From: Henckelia pumila
Taxonomy: Eukaryota; Streptophyta; Magnoliopsida; Lamiales; Gesneriaceae
Direction of reading: 5' to 3'
Assembly: GCF_033568475.1 (NCBI RefSeq)
Contig: NC_133122.1
Location: 71,385,442 to 71,449,441, forward strand
Length of the DNA stretch: 64,000 nucleotides
In this document: piece after piece, positions 1 through 13,000 of the stretch
Numbering within the stretch: the stretch's first letter is position 1
Layout of the letters: every line of letters begins with the position of its first letter
The notes under the pieces: model-generated
Seen by the model: the letters and a program-made list of their open reading frames with translations, nothing else
Told to the model about the DNA's origin: nothing
The model's database searches: none
Program-made: the position numbers and the translations under genes

Positions 1-2508
1 CCAACTCCGCTTGCATATGGTACACTCTGCATCTGTTCCTTATCAGCATCACTTTCTGGACATTGGCTTGCTGATAACTTTAGATGTTGTCCCAGAGGAG
101 TTGACACTAATTTAGATTTATTCATGTTATACCTCATAATCACTTTCTTCAAATACGATTCTTGGCTCAGATATAGAACTCATTTTCTTCTGTCTCTAAT
201 GATTTTCATCCCAAGCATATTACTTGTCTCTCCTAAATCCTTCATATCAAATTCAGACTTTAGTTGATCTTTTACAGACTTTATCTCTTCCTTGCTCTTA
301 CTAGCAATTAATATATCATCTACATAAATCAGTAAGTACACAAGGGTATGATCACTTTGCCTTTTCACATAGATGCAACTGTCAAATTTGCTCCTCTGAT
401 ATCCAATGCTTGTGATGAACAAGTCAAATCTCTTATTCCATTGTCTTGGACTTTGATTTAGTCCATAAAGAGATCTTTTGAGTAAGCATACCTTATCCTT
501 GCTTTCTAATCATGTGAATCCCTTGGGTTGATCCATATAAATTGTTTCTTCAAGGTCACCATGGAGGAAGGTTGTTTTTACATCAAGTTGTTCAAGTTCC
601 AGATTATATTGAGTGACTAGAGCGATTATCACTCTTATAGAATAGTGTCTTACAACAGGAGAGTAGATTTCTTTGAAGTCTACTCCTTCAACTTGTGCAA
701 AGCCTTTTGCAACCAATCTAGCCTTATATTTAAGTCCTCCATTCTCAGATGTGACTCCTTTCAGTTTATATATCCATTTGCATCCCAAAGTTCTCTGTCC
801 TTGTGGCCTTTCTACTAATTCCCAGGTTTTGTTTTTAATGAGGGAGTTCATTTCTTCCATCATAGCTTCACTCCACCTGTTTCTTTGCTTACTAGACATT
901 GCTTCTTCATAGGTACTTGGTTCTACTGTTTCAAGTTCTTCAGCCACTGCCAAAGCATACCAAGCAAGATCTGCTTCTCCATATTTCTTGGGAGGTCTTA
1001 TATCTCTTCTGACCCTATCCCTTGCTAAATTATAGGAGCTCAGATCTTCACATTTCTTTTTCTGATTTCTCCCTTGTTCCAGGTTCTGAGTTAGCTATTT
1101 CATCCTGAAGCTCCACGTCAACTGGAAGTTCATCTGTTTCTGATTGTACCTTCAATTTTTCACCATATTTTATTGCATATCCCATTTTTGACTCGTCAAA
1201 CCTTATGTCTCTTGAGTTACAACACCTTGGACCTTTCATTTCCATGTTCCAGACTTTATAGCCCTTTACTCCATCTGGATAACCTATGAAAACACACCTT
1301 ACTGCCCTTGCATCTAGTTTATCTTGTCTTAAGTGTGCATAGTCCAAGCATCCAAACACCCTTAGGTTGGAATAATCTGCTGGTTTTCCATTCCATAGTT
1401 CCATAGGAGTTTTAAAATTGATGGCACTAGATGGACATCTGTTGATCAAGTAGGTTGCTGTAGACAGAGCTTCTCCCCAGAATGTTTTTGGCAATGATGC
1501 ATTTATAAACATGCATCTCATTCTTTCTAATAGAGTTCGATTCATCCTTTCTGCCAAACCATTTTGTTGAGGAGTTCCTGGTACGGTTCTGTGTCTTGAA
1601 ATACCTTTGTCCTTGCATAGTTGGTTAAATCTTTCTGAGAGAAATTCCATACCATTGTCTGTCCTCAAATGCTTTACCTTTCTATCTGTTATATTCTCAA
1701 CTGTCACAAGCCATTCCTTGAATATATCATAAGCCTCATCCTTAGATTTCAATACAAAGGTCCATAATTTTCTATAGTAGTCATCTATAATAGACATGAA
1801 GTATTTGCCCCCTCTATGTGTTTCTGTCTTGGATGGACCCCAAAGGTCTGAGTGTATGTATGCTAAGGGATGCTCCGAGTTGTGTCTTGCCTGCTTAAAT
1901 GACACTTTCTTTGACTTCCCTAGCATATAGCTGTCACATAGTTCCAGGACTTTAATCTTGTCACCGCACAACAATCCCTTCTTAGAGAGCTCTTGTAGTC
2001 CTTGTTCACTAGCATGTCCCAACCTTAGGTGCCACATCTTGGTCTTATCCTGTTGTTTATGAAAATTAGCAGACGCTCCAACCACTGTTTCTCCTTGTAG
2101 TACATAAAGGGCATTAGTCTTGGTTGCCTTCATTACTACAAGAGAACCCTTTGTCACCCTTAGTTGTCCCTTGTCTGCTTTGAATGAGAAACCATCTGAA
2201 TCAAGAGTCCCTAGTGAGATTAAGTTCCTCTTAAGTTCAGGAACATACCTCACCTTCGTTAACAGCCTGTCCACTCCATCAAACATCCTGATTCTCACAG
2301 TGCCTACTCCTCTAATCTCACAGGCCTTGTTGTTTTCAAGTAGCACAACTCCTTGGTTGGATTCTTCTAGTTTTTCAAACCATGTCCTATGAGGACACAT
2401 ATGAAATGAACATCCTGAATCCAATATTCATTCACTAGTTGTTTCTTGATGTGAGATTACTAATACTTCGGCAGATTCATATCCATCATAGACAATAGAA
2501 GCAGCCCC
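1..2508 (-). pseudogene. C1 Pol: protease, integrase, RT, partial RNase H (broken)
   Basis: From right to left, protease carries DSGCSFHM near 2420. A GAG-pre-integrase domain (MWHLRLGHASEQG) follows. The integrase core has the first Asp in YIHSDLWGPS, the second in LRTDNGMEF and the Glu in GLAERMNR. Reverse transcriptase begins near 930 and its YVDDILIASK active site lies near 320. In-frame stops are seen just before the protease (SE*ILDSGC, where Trp is expected), in RT after QPKGFT at about 510, and at 181-183 before the RT thumb. The first 180 bases still encode the RT/RNase H linker region. It continues past the window edge. Confidence 0.9.
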
Positions 2509-3274
2509 TTATTCCTTTGGTGCATCAGTACCTTTTCCATTTCTTTCAGGACAGTTTCTCTTTATATGACCTTCCTTATTACTTGAATAACACCTGAAGC
2601 TACTTGTATACTTCCTTGGATACTTTCCTTGACTCTTTGACCGAGACTTATATTTCTTTCCTGAGTAATTCCTCTTCTCAGATCTGCCTCGAAACATAAG
2701 GCTTTCCCCTTGTGATTCAGAATTTAAGTTAGTCTTTCTTTGAACCTTAGATTGTATGGCAGACATTACTTCTTCCAGTGTAATTGTTTGTTCCCTCCTA
2801 TAGAAAAGATCATCCCTGAAGTTTTCATATTTCCTTGGAAGTGCATTTAAGAGAATCAAAGCCTTATCTTCTTCTTCGAGTTTGACTTCTATATTTTCAA
2901 GATCATCAAGTATCTTGATATATTCATCTATCTGATCTTCCAGGCCCTTCTCATCCTTTATTACAAAAGAATATAGCCTTTGCTTCATATAGAGTCTATT
3001 GGCCAATGATTTAGTCATGTACAAACTTTCGCTTAGTCCAAACCCCTGCTGCTGATGTTTCTCTTGCCACTTCACGTAATGGTTTATCACCCAAGCACAA
3101 GATGATTGCACTGTGAGCTTTCTCATATATATCAGTCTTGTCCTTTGCATCAGAGGACGTCTCCTCCTTCTTGAGAGCTTCCATCAATCCCTGTTGGATC
3201 AAGATTGCTCTCATCTTGATCCTCCATAGTGAGAAGTCATTTTTACCTATAAATTTTTCTATATCGAACTTCAT
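2509..3274 (-). pseudogene. C1 Gag (broken)
   Basis: This encodes the nucleocapsid/structural protein that packages Copia RNA. The start at 3274 gives MKFDIEKFIGKNDF, a typical Copia Gag beginning. A UBN2-type Gag core follows (LYMTKSLANRLYMKQ and similar). A frameshift near 3030-3050 moves the reading frame, because the N-terminal frame runs to 3011 while the rest continues in a frame open back to 3150. Near the C-terminus is a zinc knuckle whose second cysteine is replaced by serine (CYSSNKEGHIKRNC), so zinc binding is probably lost. A stop after APKE at about 2509-2511 separates Gag from protease. Confidence 0.88.
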
Positions 3275-3300
3275 TGTTCCTATCTTCGAATTGGTTCACA

Positions 3301-3312
3301 CAGATGGCGCCA
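3301..3312 (-). other. C1 primer-binding site (non-Met type)
   Basis: Two bases inside the LTR the minus strand reads TGGCGCCATCTG. Its first bases would pair with a tRNA 3' CCA end. It differs from the TGGTATCAGAGC site (initiator tRNA-Met) used by the other elements in this window. Which tRNA it matches was not determined. Confidence 0.55.
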
Positions 3313-3314
3313 GT

Positions 3315-3961
3315 TGTTATAGAAACAATCAAGTTTGATCACTCGAATTACAGAATTTAGCCTTCTTGCACTCTCGGATCTTTATCCCAGAAACTCTCAA
3401 AGTAAACCAATCAAGAACACTGATAACTCTCACCAATGGAATCACGATTTGAATGCTTGTTCCGATCCTCACACATTCAACATACAATACACTTGAATAG
3501 ACAAACTCATAATCAAGTAAAATGCACAAGCTATTAACGTAGTTCAGCTACATATGCAGCTTACATCCACGGGAGGAACACCACTTCTTTATTGCAATTT
3601 GAATGTGAAGATCAATTTTGATCCAAATACACAGAATTCTCAAAATACAGAAGATCAAAACAAGATTTACAATTAAATATGTATTCCCTTCAATTTCTGA
3701 CTTCTTGATCGATTTTGATTTTATTCTTCTGTTATACTCTTTGGATCTTTCTTTCTGTTCTCTATATCTCTCGACTGGAATTATCTCCCCTATTATATGC
3801 TTGATCGAATCTTGCTCTAGGTTCCCGATTCAGTTTGTTAGGACTCCCAACTGAATCCCTTTTAACTGTCAAGCCCAATTCAAAACTAACCATCTGGTTG
3901 TTACTGGCCCAATAGGATATGTATCATTAAGCCCAATCGAGAATGGACACTTTATCCAACA
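3315..3961 (-). repeat. C1 5' LTR
   Basis: On the minus strand the LTR starts TGTTGGATAAAG at 3961 and ends CTATAACA at 3315, giving the TG...CA termini expected of an LTR (647 bp). It is immediately followed by a plausible primer-binding site and then the Gag start at 3274. A TATA-like TATAATAG lies on the minus strand near 3795. Boundaries rest on the TG/CA termini and position only, because the partner LTR is not in the window. Confidence 0.75.
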
Positions 3962-4485
3962 AATACAATTTTGATAGGTTACCCACCCACCGTGCCCACT
4001 TCTATGCCCACCAATGATGTGACACTCATCTATTGAATGTGATGAATAGTAGGTCCAATATTTGAGTGTCACCTCAATGATTGGTATGGAAGTTGGCATA
4101 GTGGGTGAGCAGCATATCAAAACTCTCATTTAATATATGATACCAAACAATAATCCTAGCTCACTAAGTAGCGATGTTTTGATTATTTCCATTGATAAAA
4201 ATAATATCTCTATAGTTGCAGTTGCAACAGGTAATAACAATGCTAACTTCAAAAGTAAATATACGAAATAATATAGTCGATGTTTTTTTCATTGAATTAT
4301 CCTTTTCGCAAGCTCGCTAATCCCTGCAAAGTACCGATTGTTACTTAGTACGTCAAAAATAAAGTTTTCAAGTTGGTGCTCGAGATGCATTAACTCTATC
4401 AGAGGGAAAATAAATGAATAAAATTAAACAAACGGAAGAATTTTCAGATGATGGCCACATAAATAAATTTGCATTTAAAGGAGTT
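3962..4485. other. Unassigned sequence between C1 and the AT-bordered repeat
   Basis: About 520 bp of moderately AT-rich sequence. Short reading frames here have no recognisable motif. I see no gene, RNA or repeat with support. Confidence 0.5.
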
Positions 4486-4690
4486 GATATATATATATAT
4501 ATATATATATGAGTTTTGATCTCACGCACCCTAGGATGTCGGGATCCGTGTACACCCGTGTCAAAAATAATTCTGATTGACTTGAAATTTTCACAGTAGG
4601 ATCGTCTCGAAAATGCGAATCCAACGATGTATCATATGATATAAATTTCAATCTCGATGGTCGAAATCGCGAAGATGACTGGAAATTGGG

Positions 4691-4736
<46 letters not shown>

Positions 4737-4913
4737 TTTTGATCTCACGCACCCTAGGATGTCGGGATCCGTGTACACCCGTGTCCAAAATAATTCTGAT
4801 TGACTTGAAATTTTCACAGTAGGATCGTCTCGAAAATGCGAATTCAACGATGTATCATATGATATAAATTTCAATCTCGATGGTCGAAATCGCGAAGATG
4901 ACTGGAAATTGGG

Positions 4914-4945
<32 letters not shown>
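4486..4945. repeat. Tandem duplication of a ~185-bp unit bordered by (AT)n microsatellites
   Basis: A unit starting GAGTTTTGATCTCACGCACC at 4511 recurs at 4734, a period of 223 bp. The two copies differ at only a few positions. Each copy ends ...GGAAATTGGGTT and then runs into (AT)n, so the order is (AT)n, unit, (AT)n, unit, (AT)n. This resembles elements known to lie inside (TA)n tracts, such as the Micron elements of rice, but identity with that family was not tested. Alternatively it is a slippage or unequal-exchange duplication mediated by the microsatellite. Confidence 0.85.
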
Positions 4946-4948
<3 letters not shown>

Positions 4949-5310
4949 GGAACTACCGCCCCGTTTTGAGAACACGTAGGTCTGCCACGGGAACCATGCA
5001 TGATATAATGGTCCAAAATGTGATTGTAGCTCGGTTCGATACATTTAAATTCGAGCACAAACTCTTCTTAAATCAAAACATTATCATGTTTTGTTCTAAA
5101 CAATATCGTCGTCATAAGATCATCTGTGCCGCAAGATCATATGAAGTGAAAAAAAAAACGCAAATCAAACGAACATGCATGTAGCATCAACCATATGCTT
5201 CCAAGAATTCAGTAACATCAACAATCTAATTAACTAGAAGACTCGAACACCGTTTAGAATCGCAAGACAGACAAATTATTGATAATTCCCGTCTCATTCC
5301 ATGTTAAAAA
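4946..5310. other. 3' flank of the F-box gene
   Basis: This lies between the (AT)n repeat and the F-box stop codon. It should hold the 3' UTR of the minus-strand F-box gene. No other gene is supported. Confidence 0.5.
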
Positions 5311-6168
5311 TCATTCCTCCAACCGAACCAGGTTGTTCACATCACGTGGTTGAAAATGGTAAGAAATTATGAGGGTGTACACCTCAAACAACTGCATTTC
5401 ACTTGTCTTGATATTATATGCTACGCAACATTTCTGAGTGTCTTTGGTGTTGAAGAACAACACCTCCCCAGCTTCTAACCAACCAAGGGGATCCAAGAAC
5501 TTCAGGCGATGGGGAAACAAGTCCGGGAATTTGCATATCAGAGGTCTCAAATCAAACCTAAGCAACATAGTCCACGTCCCGGATTCCGGATTCATTTCCC
5601 AAACGTCCCTGTAAAGCTCACTGGATCCACAAACAACAGATAGATTACTGCCCATTGGAAGAAATTTTCTAAGTCCATGTTGTGATTGAGGAGGCAGAGG
5701 AAACTGGAAGATTGTTTCGGTCTCTACATTCAATGTCAAAATGAATGTCGTCCCGATCCAGTGTATAAAGGCTCCAGTAACCAATGGTTTAGAAATGAAA
5801 GCTTCCCTGCTGATCAGAGACAAGTGTTCTACGTCGATACGCCTCCAAACTCTATCAACTCCAACGGTTAGAATTTCAATATTTTGCGACTTGGAAGGGA
5901 ATAAACCACAATGGCGCGCCTGCACCACTTTATACTCCATGGAAGCCTCGTCAAATGCTAAACGAAAGTATTCGTGGGTTTTAATTTGATGGAAATATGG
6001 AGGAAGAATGGCCCTCTGCTTCGTCAAGGGATCACTAACATAAAGAAAACGAAGGTATCTGGGATCGCGGGTCAATATCAAACCATTACAGCTACTCCAT
6101 ACTGGGTATCCAAGCCCCTGGCCGAACTTGGATATCTCGAGACAACCTCTCCGCATTTCCACATAAAT
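5311..6168 (-). pseudogene. F-box protein gene, 3' part of exon 2 (C-terminal F-box-associated region)
   Basis: This encodes the C-terminal substrate-recognition part of a plant F-box protein, a subunit of SCF ubiquitin ligases. The frame runs from the insertion junction (IYVEMRRGCLEISKFG) to TGA at 5311-5313. It has the features of the F-box-associated type: WSSCNGLIL, VSDPLTKQRAILPP, a repeated hydrophobic/Trp pattern, and WEMNPESGTWTMLLR near the end. At 6168 the frame meets the LTR of C2, and codons read beyond it (MACRASTLT) are LTR sequence. The frame is open throughout its 858 bp, so only the insertion breaks it. It pairs with the 5' part at 15967-16377. The exact family member is not identified. 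Confidence 0.85.
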
Positions 6169-8108
6169 TGTTAGAGTAGATGCCCTACAAGCCAAATGTT
6201 GGTCAGGGATTTTATTGACTCAAGTGTAATAACAATCTTTATTTTAATATAATTAATCTTTTATCTGGCATTTTCTTTATCTGTATACCCATGCAAGTTG
6301 CATAGATAAAGACCTTGAATATACTATAGTAAGATATGAGGTTGTACATATGATGACAATCATGAAACACATATTATTAATTACTGTATATTCTAAATCA
6401 AGTTCCTAGTCGATTGGGCCATCCAAAATAAGGATAAGGATCGCTCGAGCTCGAGACTAGAATCTATGATGATGTGTACCACGTTTCATTGGTATGGACA
6501 TAGAGATGTTCAATCATACAGATTGGTGCTCATACGATGAGTTCACTGAACTACCCTCCCTCGGACTTCCCAAGTGGTTATCATTCATCGATTGGATAAG
6601 TCCGTGGTTATGGTTGTACACCATTAGTCCTTACGACCCGAAACAACACTGAGGCTCTACATGCTAGGACTTTACTTTGACTCGTTTACCGACTCCATGA
6701 GGGTCATCAGGTGGCGAGGTTGGGTACACTTGCGACACATGTAGGAGCCAGTGCATTGTAGTCGGGGATTCACCGCTCACCTATGGGTGTGGATATCCTA
6801 TGTGATCAAGTGAGATAATAGTGCATGGAATCTCTGGCCAGAGTGTAAGATGTGTAGTAGAGTAAAGTGTTTACCAAGTTACACATGCGATGCCACTATG
6901 TATTCTCAAAGACATCACATCGTTATCGAAATTGACATGCAACCCTCGATGAACTAATGGTTACAGTTTCGATCGGGATATATGAGATGAAGGGACTGTA
7001 CTGTACGTTAACCATAATCGACTGGTTCTTGCAGGCACTATCAGTGATACCTAGGAAATCATGGGGCGGTGCTACTTAACGCTCTTACCATGATTCGATG
7101 GGTTAAATCAGAAATGAGTTCTAACATTTTATGATCAAGGAGTTGATGCATATAATGAGGCTAATAAGGGTAAGCTTGGACCCACAGCTAGATGTATCCC
7201 TGAACCATTGAGGGTTACACAAGTACTGGTTTTCCTGTTCCCGTTGAGATAATAAATTCAAAGAGTTGAATGTATGATAAAAAAATTTGACTGGATCGAT
7301 AGATAAGCTTTATAAATGGTTTATAAAGGCTTATAGAAATTTTGAGAGCAAAATCAATTAAAAGGGTTTAATTAATTTTTTTCGAGTTGGACTCGGATTT
7401 AAGGACTCACTCAATATATATATAAATGCATATATATATATAGATATATATATATATACGATATATATATATATATGGATATATATAATATATATTTATG
7501 ATTGTGGGACCTTATGTTTATAATAATATATTTATATATATTATATATATATATATTATATTATTATAATATTTAAAAAAAAAAGTTAAATGAGTTGTCG
7601 ACAATAATAGCCGACAATCTCATTTAATCCCTTCAATCAATTGATTGAAGGGATTGACAAAAAAAAATTAAGTGCATTGGATGCACAGAAAATTTTTTCA
7701 TTCTCTCTGCTCGAAGCTCTCAGAAAAGGCAGAGAAAAGAAAATTTTTCTTTGCTGCTAAAAACTCTCTTCTCGACCAGTCATCTTCTTCATTTTTCAAC
7801 GAAAAATTTCTTCTTCTTTTAAGTGCAATTTAGAAGAAGAACAGAAAATCCGGTCGTGGACCTGATTTGAAGAAAGGAGGAAAAATCCAGTTGATTGTTC
7901 GTAGGGATTTACAACAAGAGCTATTTTCGAAATTGTTTCGAAATAGTTGGAGCCATCGTCAATCTTTTAAGATTGATAGGTAAAATTCTTGTAACACCCT
8001 ACGTACATTTATTTAAACCATACGAGTGTCCAAGCATATTTTGAACGTCAAAATAATTTTTTAAACTTTCGCTGCGCCTTGGGCACGATAGAGATTCGAG
8101 ATCCAACA
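6169..8108 (+). repeat. C2 5' LTR
   Basis: It starts TGTTAGAGTAGATGCC and ends GAGATCCAACA. A TATA-like TTATAAAT lies near 7310-7335. A strongly AT-rich block lies at 7410-7570, followed by two hairpin-forming segments (7591-7654). The 3' copy is at 14005-15961. Confidence 0.96.
7591..7654. promoter_or_regulatory. Two consecutive hairpins in the C2 LTR
   Basis: An imperfect inverted repeat at 7591-7622 is followed by a perfect 28-bp palindrome at 7627-7654 (core TCAATCAATTGATTGA). The same pair recurs in the 3' LTR at 15441-15472 and 15477-15504, with the palindrome unchanged. They lie downstream of the probable TATA region, so they may be in the transcript. A role in RNA folding or 3'-end formation is inference. 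Confidence 0.6.
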
Positions 8109-8109
8109 G

Positions 8110-8122
8110 TGGTATCAGAGCC
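8110..8122 (+). other. C2 primer-binding site (initiator tRNA-Met)
   Basis: TGGTATCAGAGCC begins one base after the 5' LTR. It matches the usual plant retrotransposon site complementary to the 3' end of initiator tRNA-Met. Confidence 0.93.
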
Positions 8123-10057
8123 AGGTTCTCTATATCGTATGGTTTATTTCATGTTGAGTATTTTTAATTTCTAACCACATAAGAAAATATTACAAAATCG
8201 CTTCACCATAAAATTTAATTTTATAGAATTTAAAATATATATATATAGATATATGTATGTATATATATATATATATACGTATATAGATATATATTATAAA
8301 ATATATAGATATATGTATGTATATATATATTACGGTATATATATATGTACGTATATAGATATATATTATAATAATATATAGGATATATATTATTATTATC
8401 ATATATATGTATAGATATATGTATATATTTATTACGATATATATATACATATATAGATATATATATGCATTATTGTTATTATATATATTATTATATATAG
8501 ATATGTGTATATATATGCATTACGATATGTATATATAAACATATATAGATATATATATATATAATATAATAATAGTAATCATGCTTTGCATTAAATGCAA
8601 AGCATGATTGCCGAAACAGCAATTGGGCTGACTGTCCGAATTTAGTTCGGGCAATGTTCGATCAGTAGGTGTAGGGGTGAGTCTGAAAATGTTTCGGGCA
8701 GCTTTACACATATACATATTTTTCGAAAAGAGTTTCGGATCCGATGCGATTTTATAAAATATTTTTTTATGAAATAAATAATTAGAATATGATTTTAATT
8801 ATTTATAGTAAAAGGAGTTTTACAAGAAAATCAATTATTATTGAATTAATTAGAAATTAAATAAAGAAGTTTATTTAATTTGTTAATTCATTTAATAATT
8901 GTGGCGGTTAGTGATAAAATTACAAGATACATGAAATTGATGAATTATATAATATGTGATATTATATGCATGAAGGATGATTGAGAGCCATGAACAATGT
9001 GCTAGGTGTATGTTAGAATATTTTTCATGTCTCAACTAGTATAATTTTATTTGATAAAATTAAAGTGAGTCTGGTTTATGGCTCGTTCCCACCCCTTGAT
9101 ATGTATCCCTTATGTGCCATGGCTATTCAAATGTAAATATTTGTAATAGTGGGAGATCAAGATTGGAAGATGATGGACCCGATGATCAAGATGCGACATG
9201 TAAAATATTGGAAGCTTATGTAATAAGTTGCATTTGCATCCCTGCATTTACCTAGGATTTGGACCTTGATCCATGCTTGGCTCGCATAGATCAAATAGTA
9301 TTGGCAATCGATCATCCTTATTTAATTGTCATGTTATGATATATGCGATATATAGTAATATGCATGTATGTATATTATTCGATAATATAGTTGCATGAAT
9401 CCGGCAAACATACAAACTCATGGCACGCGATTTTAAATAAAATGATGAGACAATTTCAAAATTAAAATCCCTCATTTTGAATATGATTCAAAATTTATAT
9501 CAAGCCATAAAAGTAAAAATTAAAAGAGTTTAATTTATTCTTGTCTTCCATCAACGGTGGTTGCATGTTGAACGCTACCCGCGGTCAGTGTCTGGCTCAT
9601 ATTATTGGGGAGACCTGGACGTCGAAAAGCTGTGACTTCCACTGACATAGGTGATGTGAATTGGGTGGAACTCCCATGAATTCAGCTCATATTATTGAGG
9701 GAACTCATGGCGACCATCTACTACGATTCAACATTGATGGGTCGGCTTGACACTCGAAGATAAACGACGTTATATTATTGGGTCCTTATCAAGAGTGAGA
9801 CGAAACACGTAGAGGTTGCATGGGGATGCAATTGGGCTCTACCTTTTAGAAATTATGATTGGCTGATATTGTTCGGGATCATAGTTATCTAGATTGGACT
9901 CTACGTGCTCACTAAGGAAATACGATTTCCCGTTTTCATCAGAGGGTGGTGAAAATGTCAAAATAGTGGGAGGAAATTTATAAAATTGAAGTCCATATTT
10001 TATATCTTAAAATTATTTTAAAATAATCAGTAACGATTATCTGTTTTCATTTTCAGT
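8123..10057 (+). other. C2 long untranslated leader
   Basis: About 1.9 kb separates the primer-binding site from the Gag start. Positions 8235-8575 are almost pure AT/TATATG repeats. A perfect short stem follows near 8580-8606 (ATGCTTTGCAT and its complement around a TAA loop). Tyr/Ile-rich reading frames over the AT repeats are artefacts. No gene is seen. Confidence 0.7.
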
Positions 10058-13000
10058 ATGTTTAAGATGTCGACACGCAATCCACTTTCTGCTATTCTCG
10101 AACAAAACAAGCTAACCGGACCTAATTATCAAGACTGGCTAAGAAATCTAAAGATTATTTTGAACTCTGAGAGGATTGCGTATGTGCTTGAAAAGAAGCC
10201 ACCGAAGGAAGCAGCTCCTAACATCAGTGAGACTGAGTTAGCCAAGCTTGAGAAATGGTGGGACCATGATCTCCAAGCTAAGAGCTACATCCTGGCTTCT
10301 ATGTCGAATGAACTGCAAAGGCGGTTCGAGGATGCTGCGAATGCTGCTGACATTCAATTTCATCTGAAAGAGTTATACGGTGTTCAAACTCGATCAAAAA
10401 GGCATGCAACTGTGAAAGAAGTCATGACTACACGCTTGCGAGAAGGGGCTTCGGTCCATGAGCATGGTGTTAGGATGATTGGGTTAGTTGAGAAATTAGT
10501 GGGACTCGATGTGGCTATGCCTCATGAGCTCTCGGCTGATATTCTCTTGTTGTCTTTACCTTCCTCGTTCGACGGATTTGTGGTTAATTTTAATATGAAC
10601 AAGATAGAGGCCACCCTTGAAGAGTTGTTCAATATGCTTCTTAATTATGAGGCCACAATCAAGAAAGAAAAGCATGTTCTGCTTTTGGGCTCGTCGTCTG
10701 GGACGAAAAAGGGAGCACAAAACAAGGGAAAGAAGCGTTCTGCCCCTGCAGTTAAGAACAAGCCTAATAAGAAGCCATACAAGAAACCTGCTCAAGGGCC
10801 CAAAAGGCCAAATAAATCAGAACAAGTCTGTTTCCACTGCAACAAGCCTGGACATTGGAGGCTTAATTGCACTGAATATCTTGCCCAGAAGCGTTCTGGC
10901 CATGGTATGTTTTATATTGAAATTAATATCTCAATGAATTCTTCATCTTGGGTATTGGATACCGGATGTGGTTCTCATCTATGCAATGATTTGCAGGTGA
11001 TGACAAGAAGCAAGAAACTTAGAGAAGGTGAGACCTTTCTAAGACTTGGAAATGGAGCAAGGGTTGCTGCCAAGGCCAAAGGAGATATTATTTTAATATT
11101 AAACAATGATTTTAAGTTTCTTTTGAGAGATGTTTTGTATGTTCCTGATTTGGTAAAAAACATTATTTCTATTTCTATGTTTGATAGAGATGGTTATTCT
11201 TATGTTTTTGCAAAAGGTGTTTGCAATATATATAAGAATGAATGTTTGATTGGAACTGGTGAATTACAAAACGATCTCTATAACTTAAAATTAAAAGATA
11301 TTCCATTAAACAATGTCCAAACAATAACAACAAACAAAAGAAGACAAGATAGTCAAAACCCAGCACATATATGGCATGCTAGACTAGGTCATATTTCTCA
11401 AAGAAGGATGCACAAACTAGTGGGAGAGGGCATGTTCGACATGTCAGATATAAACTCTCTACCTACTTGTGAATCTTGTCTAAAGGGAAAAATGACCAAG
11501 ACTCCCTTTAATGGGAATGTAGAACTTTCACATGGTTTTTTGGATTTGATCCACACAGACGTATGTGGCCCGCTAAATGTTAGCACTAAATATGGGCAGT
11601 CCTACTTCATTACCTTTACTGATGATTTTTTGAGGTATGGGTATGTGTATTTGATGAAATACAAGTCTGAAGCATTTGAAAAGTTCAAAGAATTCAAATC
11701 TGAAGTAGAGAAACAATTGGGTAAAAGTATTAAAACACTCCGATCTGATCGAGGTGGAGAATACTTGAGTACTGAATTTTTGGACTATCTTAAAGAGAAT
11801 GAGATTCTCTCACAGTGGACTCCACCAGGAACACCACAATTGAATGGTGTTTCTGAACGTCGAAATCGAACTTTGATGGACATGGTTCGATCTATTATGG
11901 GATTCACTGAATTGCCTAGATCGTTTTGGGGATTTGCGCTTGAAACTGCGGCAATGTTGTTGAATAATGTCCATACGAAGGCAGTGGATAAAACACCATA
12001 TGAGATATGGATGGGAAAGGTTCCCAAATATTCTTATTTGAGAATATGGGGATGTCCTTCTTACGTGAAGCAGACAGTGGGAGACAAATTGGATAGTAGA
12101 TCCATTTTGTGCTACTTCGTGGGATATCCAAAGAACTCTGTTGGATATTATTTCTATCATCCAAAAGAAGCAAATGTGTTTGTTTCTAGAAATGCCACCT
12201 TCTTGGAGAAGGAGTTTCTATTAGATAGAAAAGGCAAAATGATAGAACTCGAGGAAATTCGAGATACACCCACGACTGTAGAAGTTGAACCCAATCTCCA
12301 ACAGCCAGTAGTTGAATCACACATACCTAGAAGGTCTAAAAGAATAATCAGACCGCCTGCAAGATATACGCTTCTTCATGAATAAGGCCATGATGAGCCT
12401 AATGATGGATGCGATCCACGAAACTTCAAAGAAGCAATATCTGATGCTGAATCATCTAAATGGCTTGAAGCTATGCAGTCCGAAATGGACTCCATGTATT
12501 CGAACCAAGTATGGACTTTAGTAGATCCACCTGAGGGAATTGTTTCCATAGGATGCAAATGGATTTACAAGAGAAAACTTGGGGCGGATGGGAAGGTATT
12601 GACCTTCAAAGCAAGACTAGTGGCAAAAGGTTATACTCAAAGGCTAGGAGTTGACTATGAGGAAACCTTTTCACCAGTCGCTATGTTCAAGTCAATTAGA
12701 ATATTGCTAGCCATAGCTGCATGGTATGACTATAAAATATGGCAGATGGATGTGAAAACAGCATTCCTCAATGGAGACATTAAAGAAGAGATCTATATGT
12801 CTCAACCTGAGGGTTTCACATCAGTAGGAAGTGAGCATAAGGTATGCAAACTTCAGAGATCGATCTACGGTCTCAAGCAGGCATCTAGGAGTTGGAATCT
12901 CAAATTTGATAACACTATCAAAGAGTTTGGTTTTGTTAAAAATCCTGAGGAACCATGTGTGTACAAGAAAGTTAGTGGGAGTGCAGTGATATTTCTAGTA

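Larger units (their letters stand above)
1..3961 (-). mobile_element. C1: Ty1/Copia LTR retrotransposon, minus strand, truncated by window edge
   Basis: Reading the minus strand from 3961 down gives one LTR, a primer-binding site, Gag, aspartic protease, integrase, reverse transcriptase and the beginning of RNase H. Integrase lies before RT, which is the Copia order. The 3' LTR lies left of the window. Several in-frame stops and at least one frameshift show that it is no longer autonomous. The sequence next to the LTR outer end begins AATAC, but the matching target duplication is outside the window and cannot be checked. Confidence 0.93.

Noticed and set aside
5974-6174. Plus-strand frames opposite the F-box gene (5686-6174)
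   Set aside because: They are shadows of the F-box coding strand, without motifs of their own.
8190-8450. Tyr/Ile-rich minus-strand frame in the C2 leader, and similar frames at 4632-5058 and 15237-15473
   Set aside because: They are translations of TATA/ATATAT repeats with no codon bias or motif.
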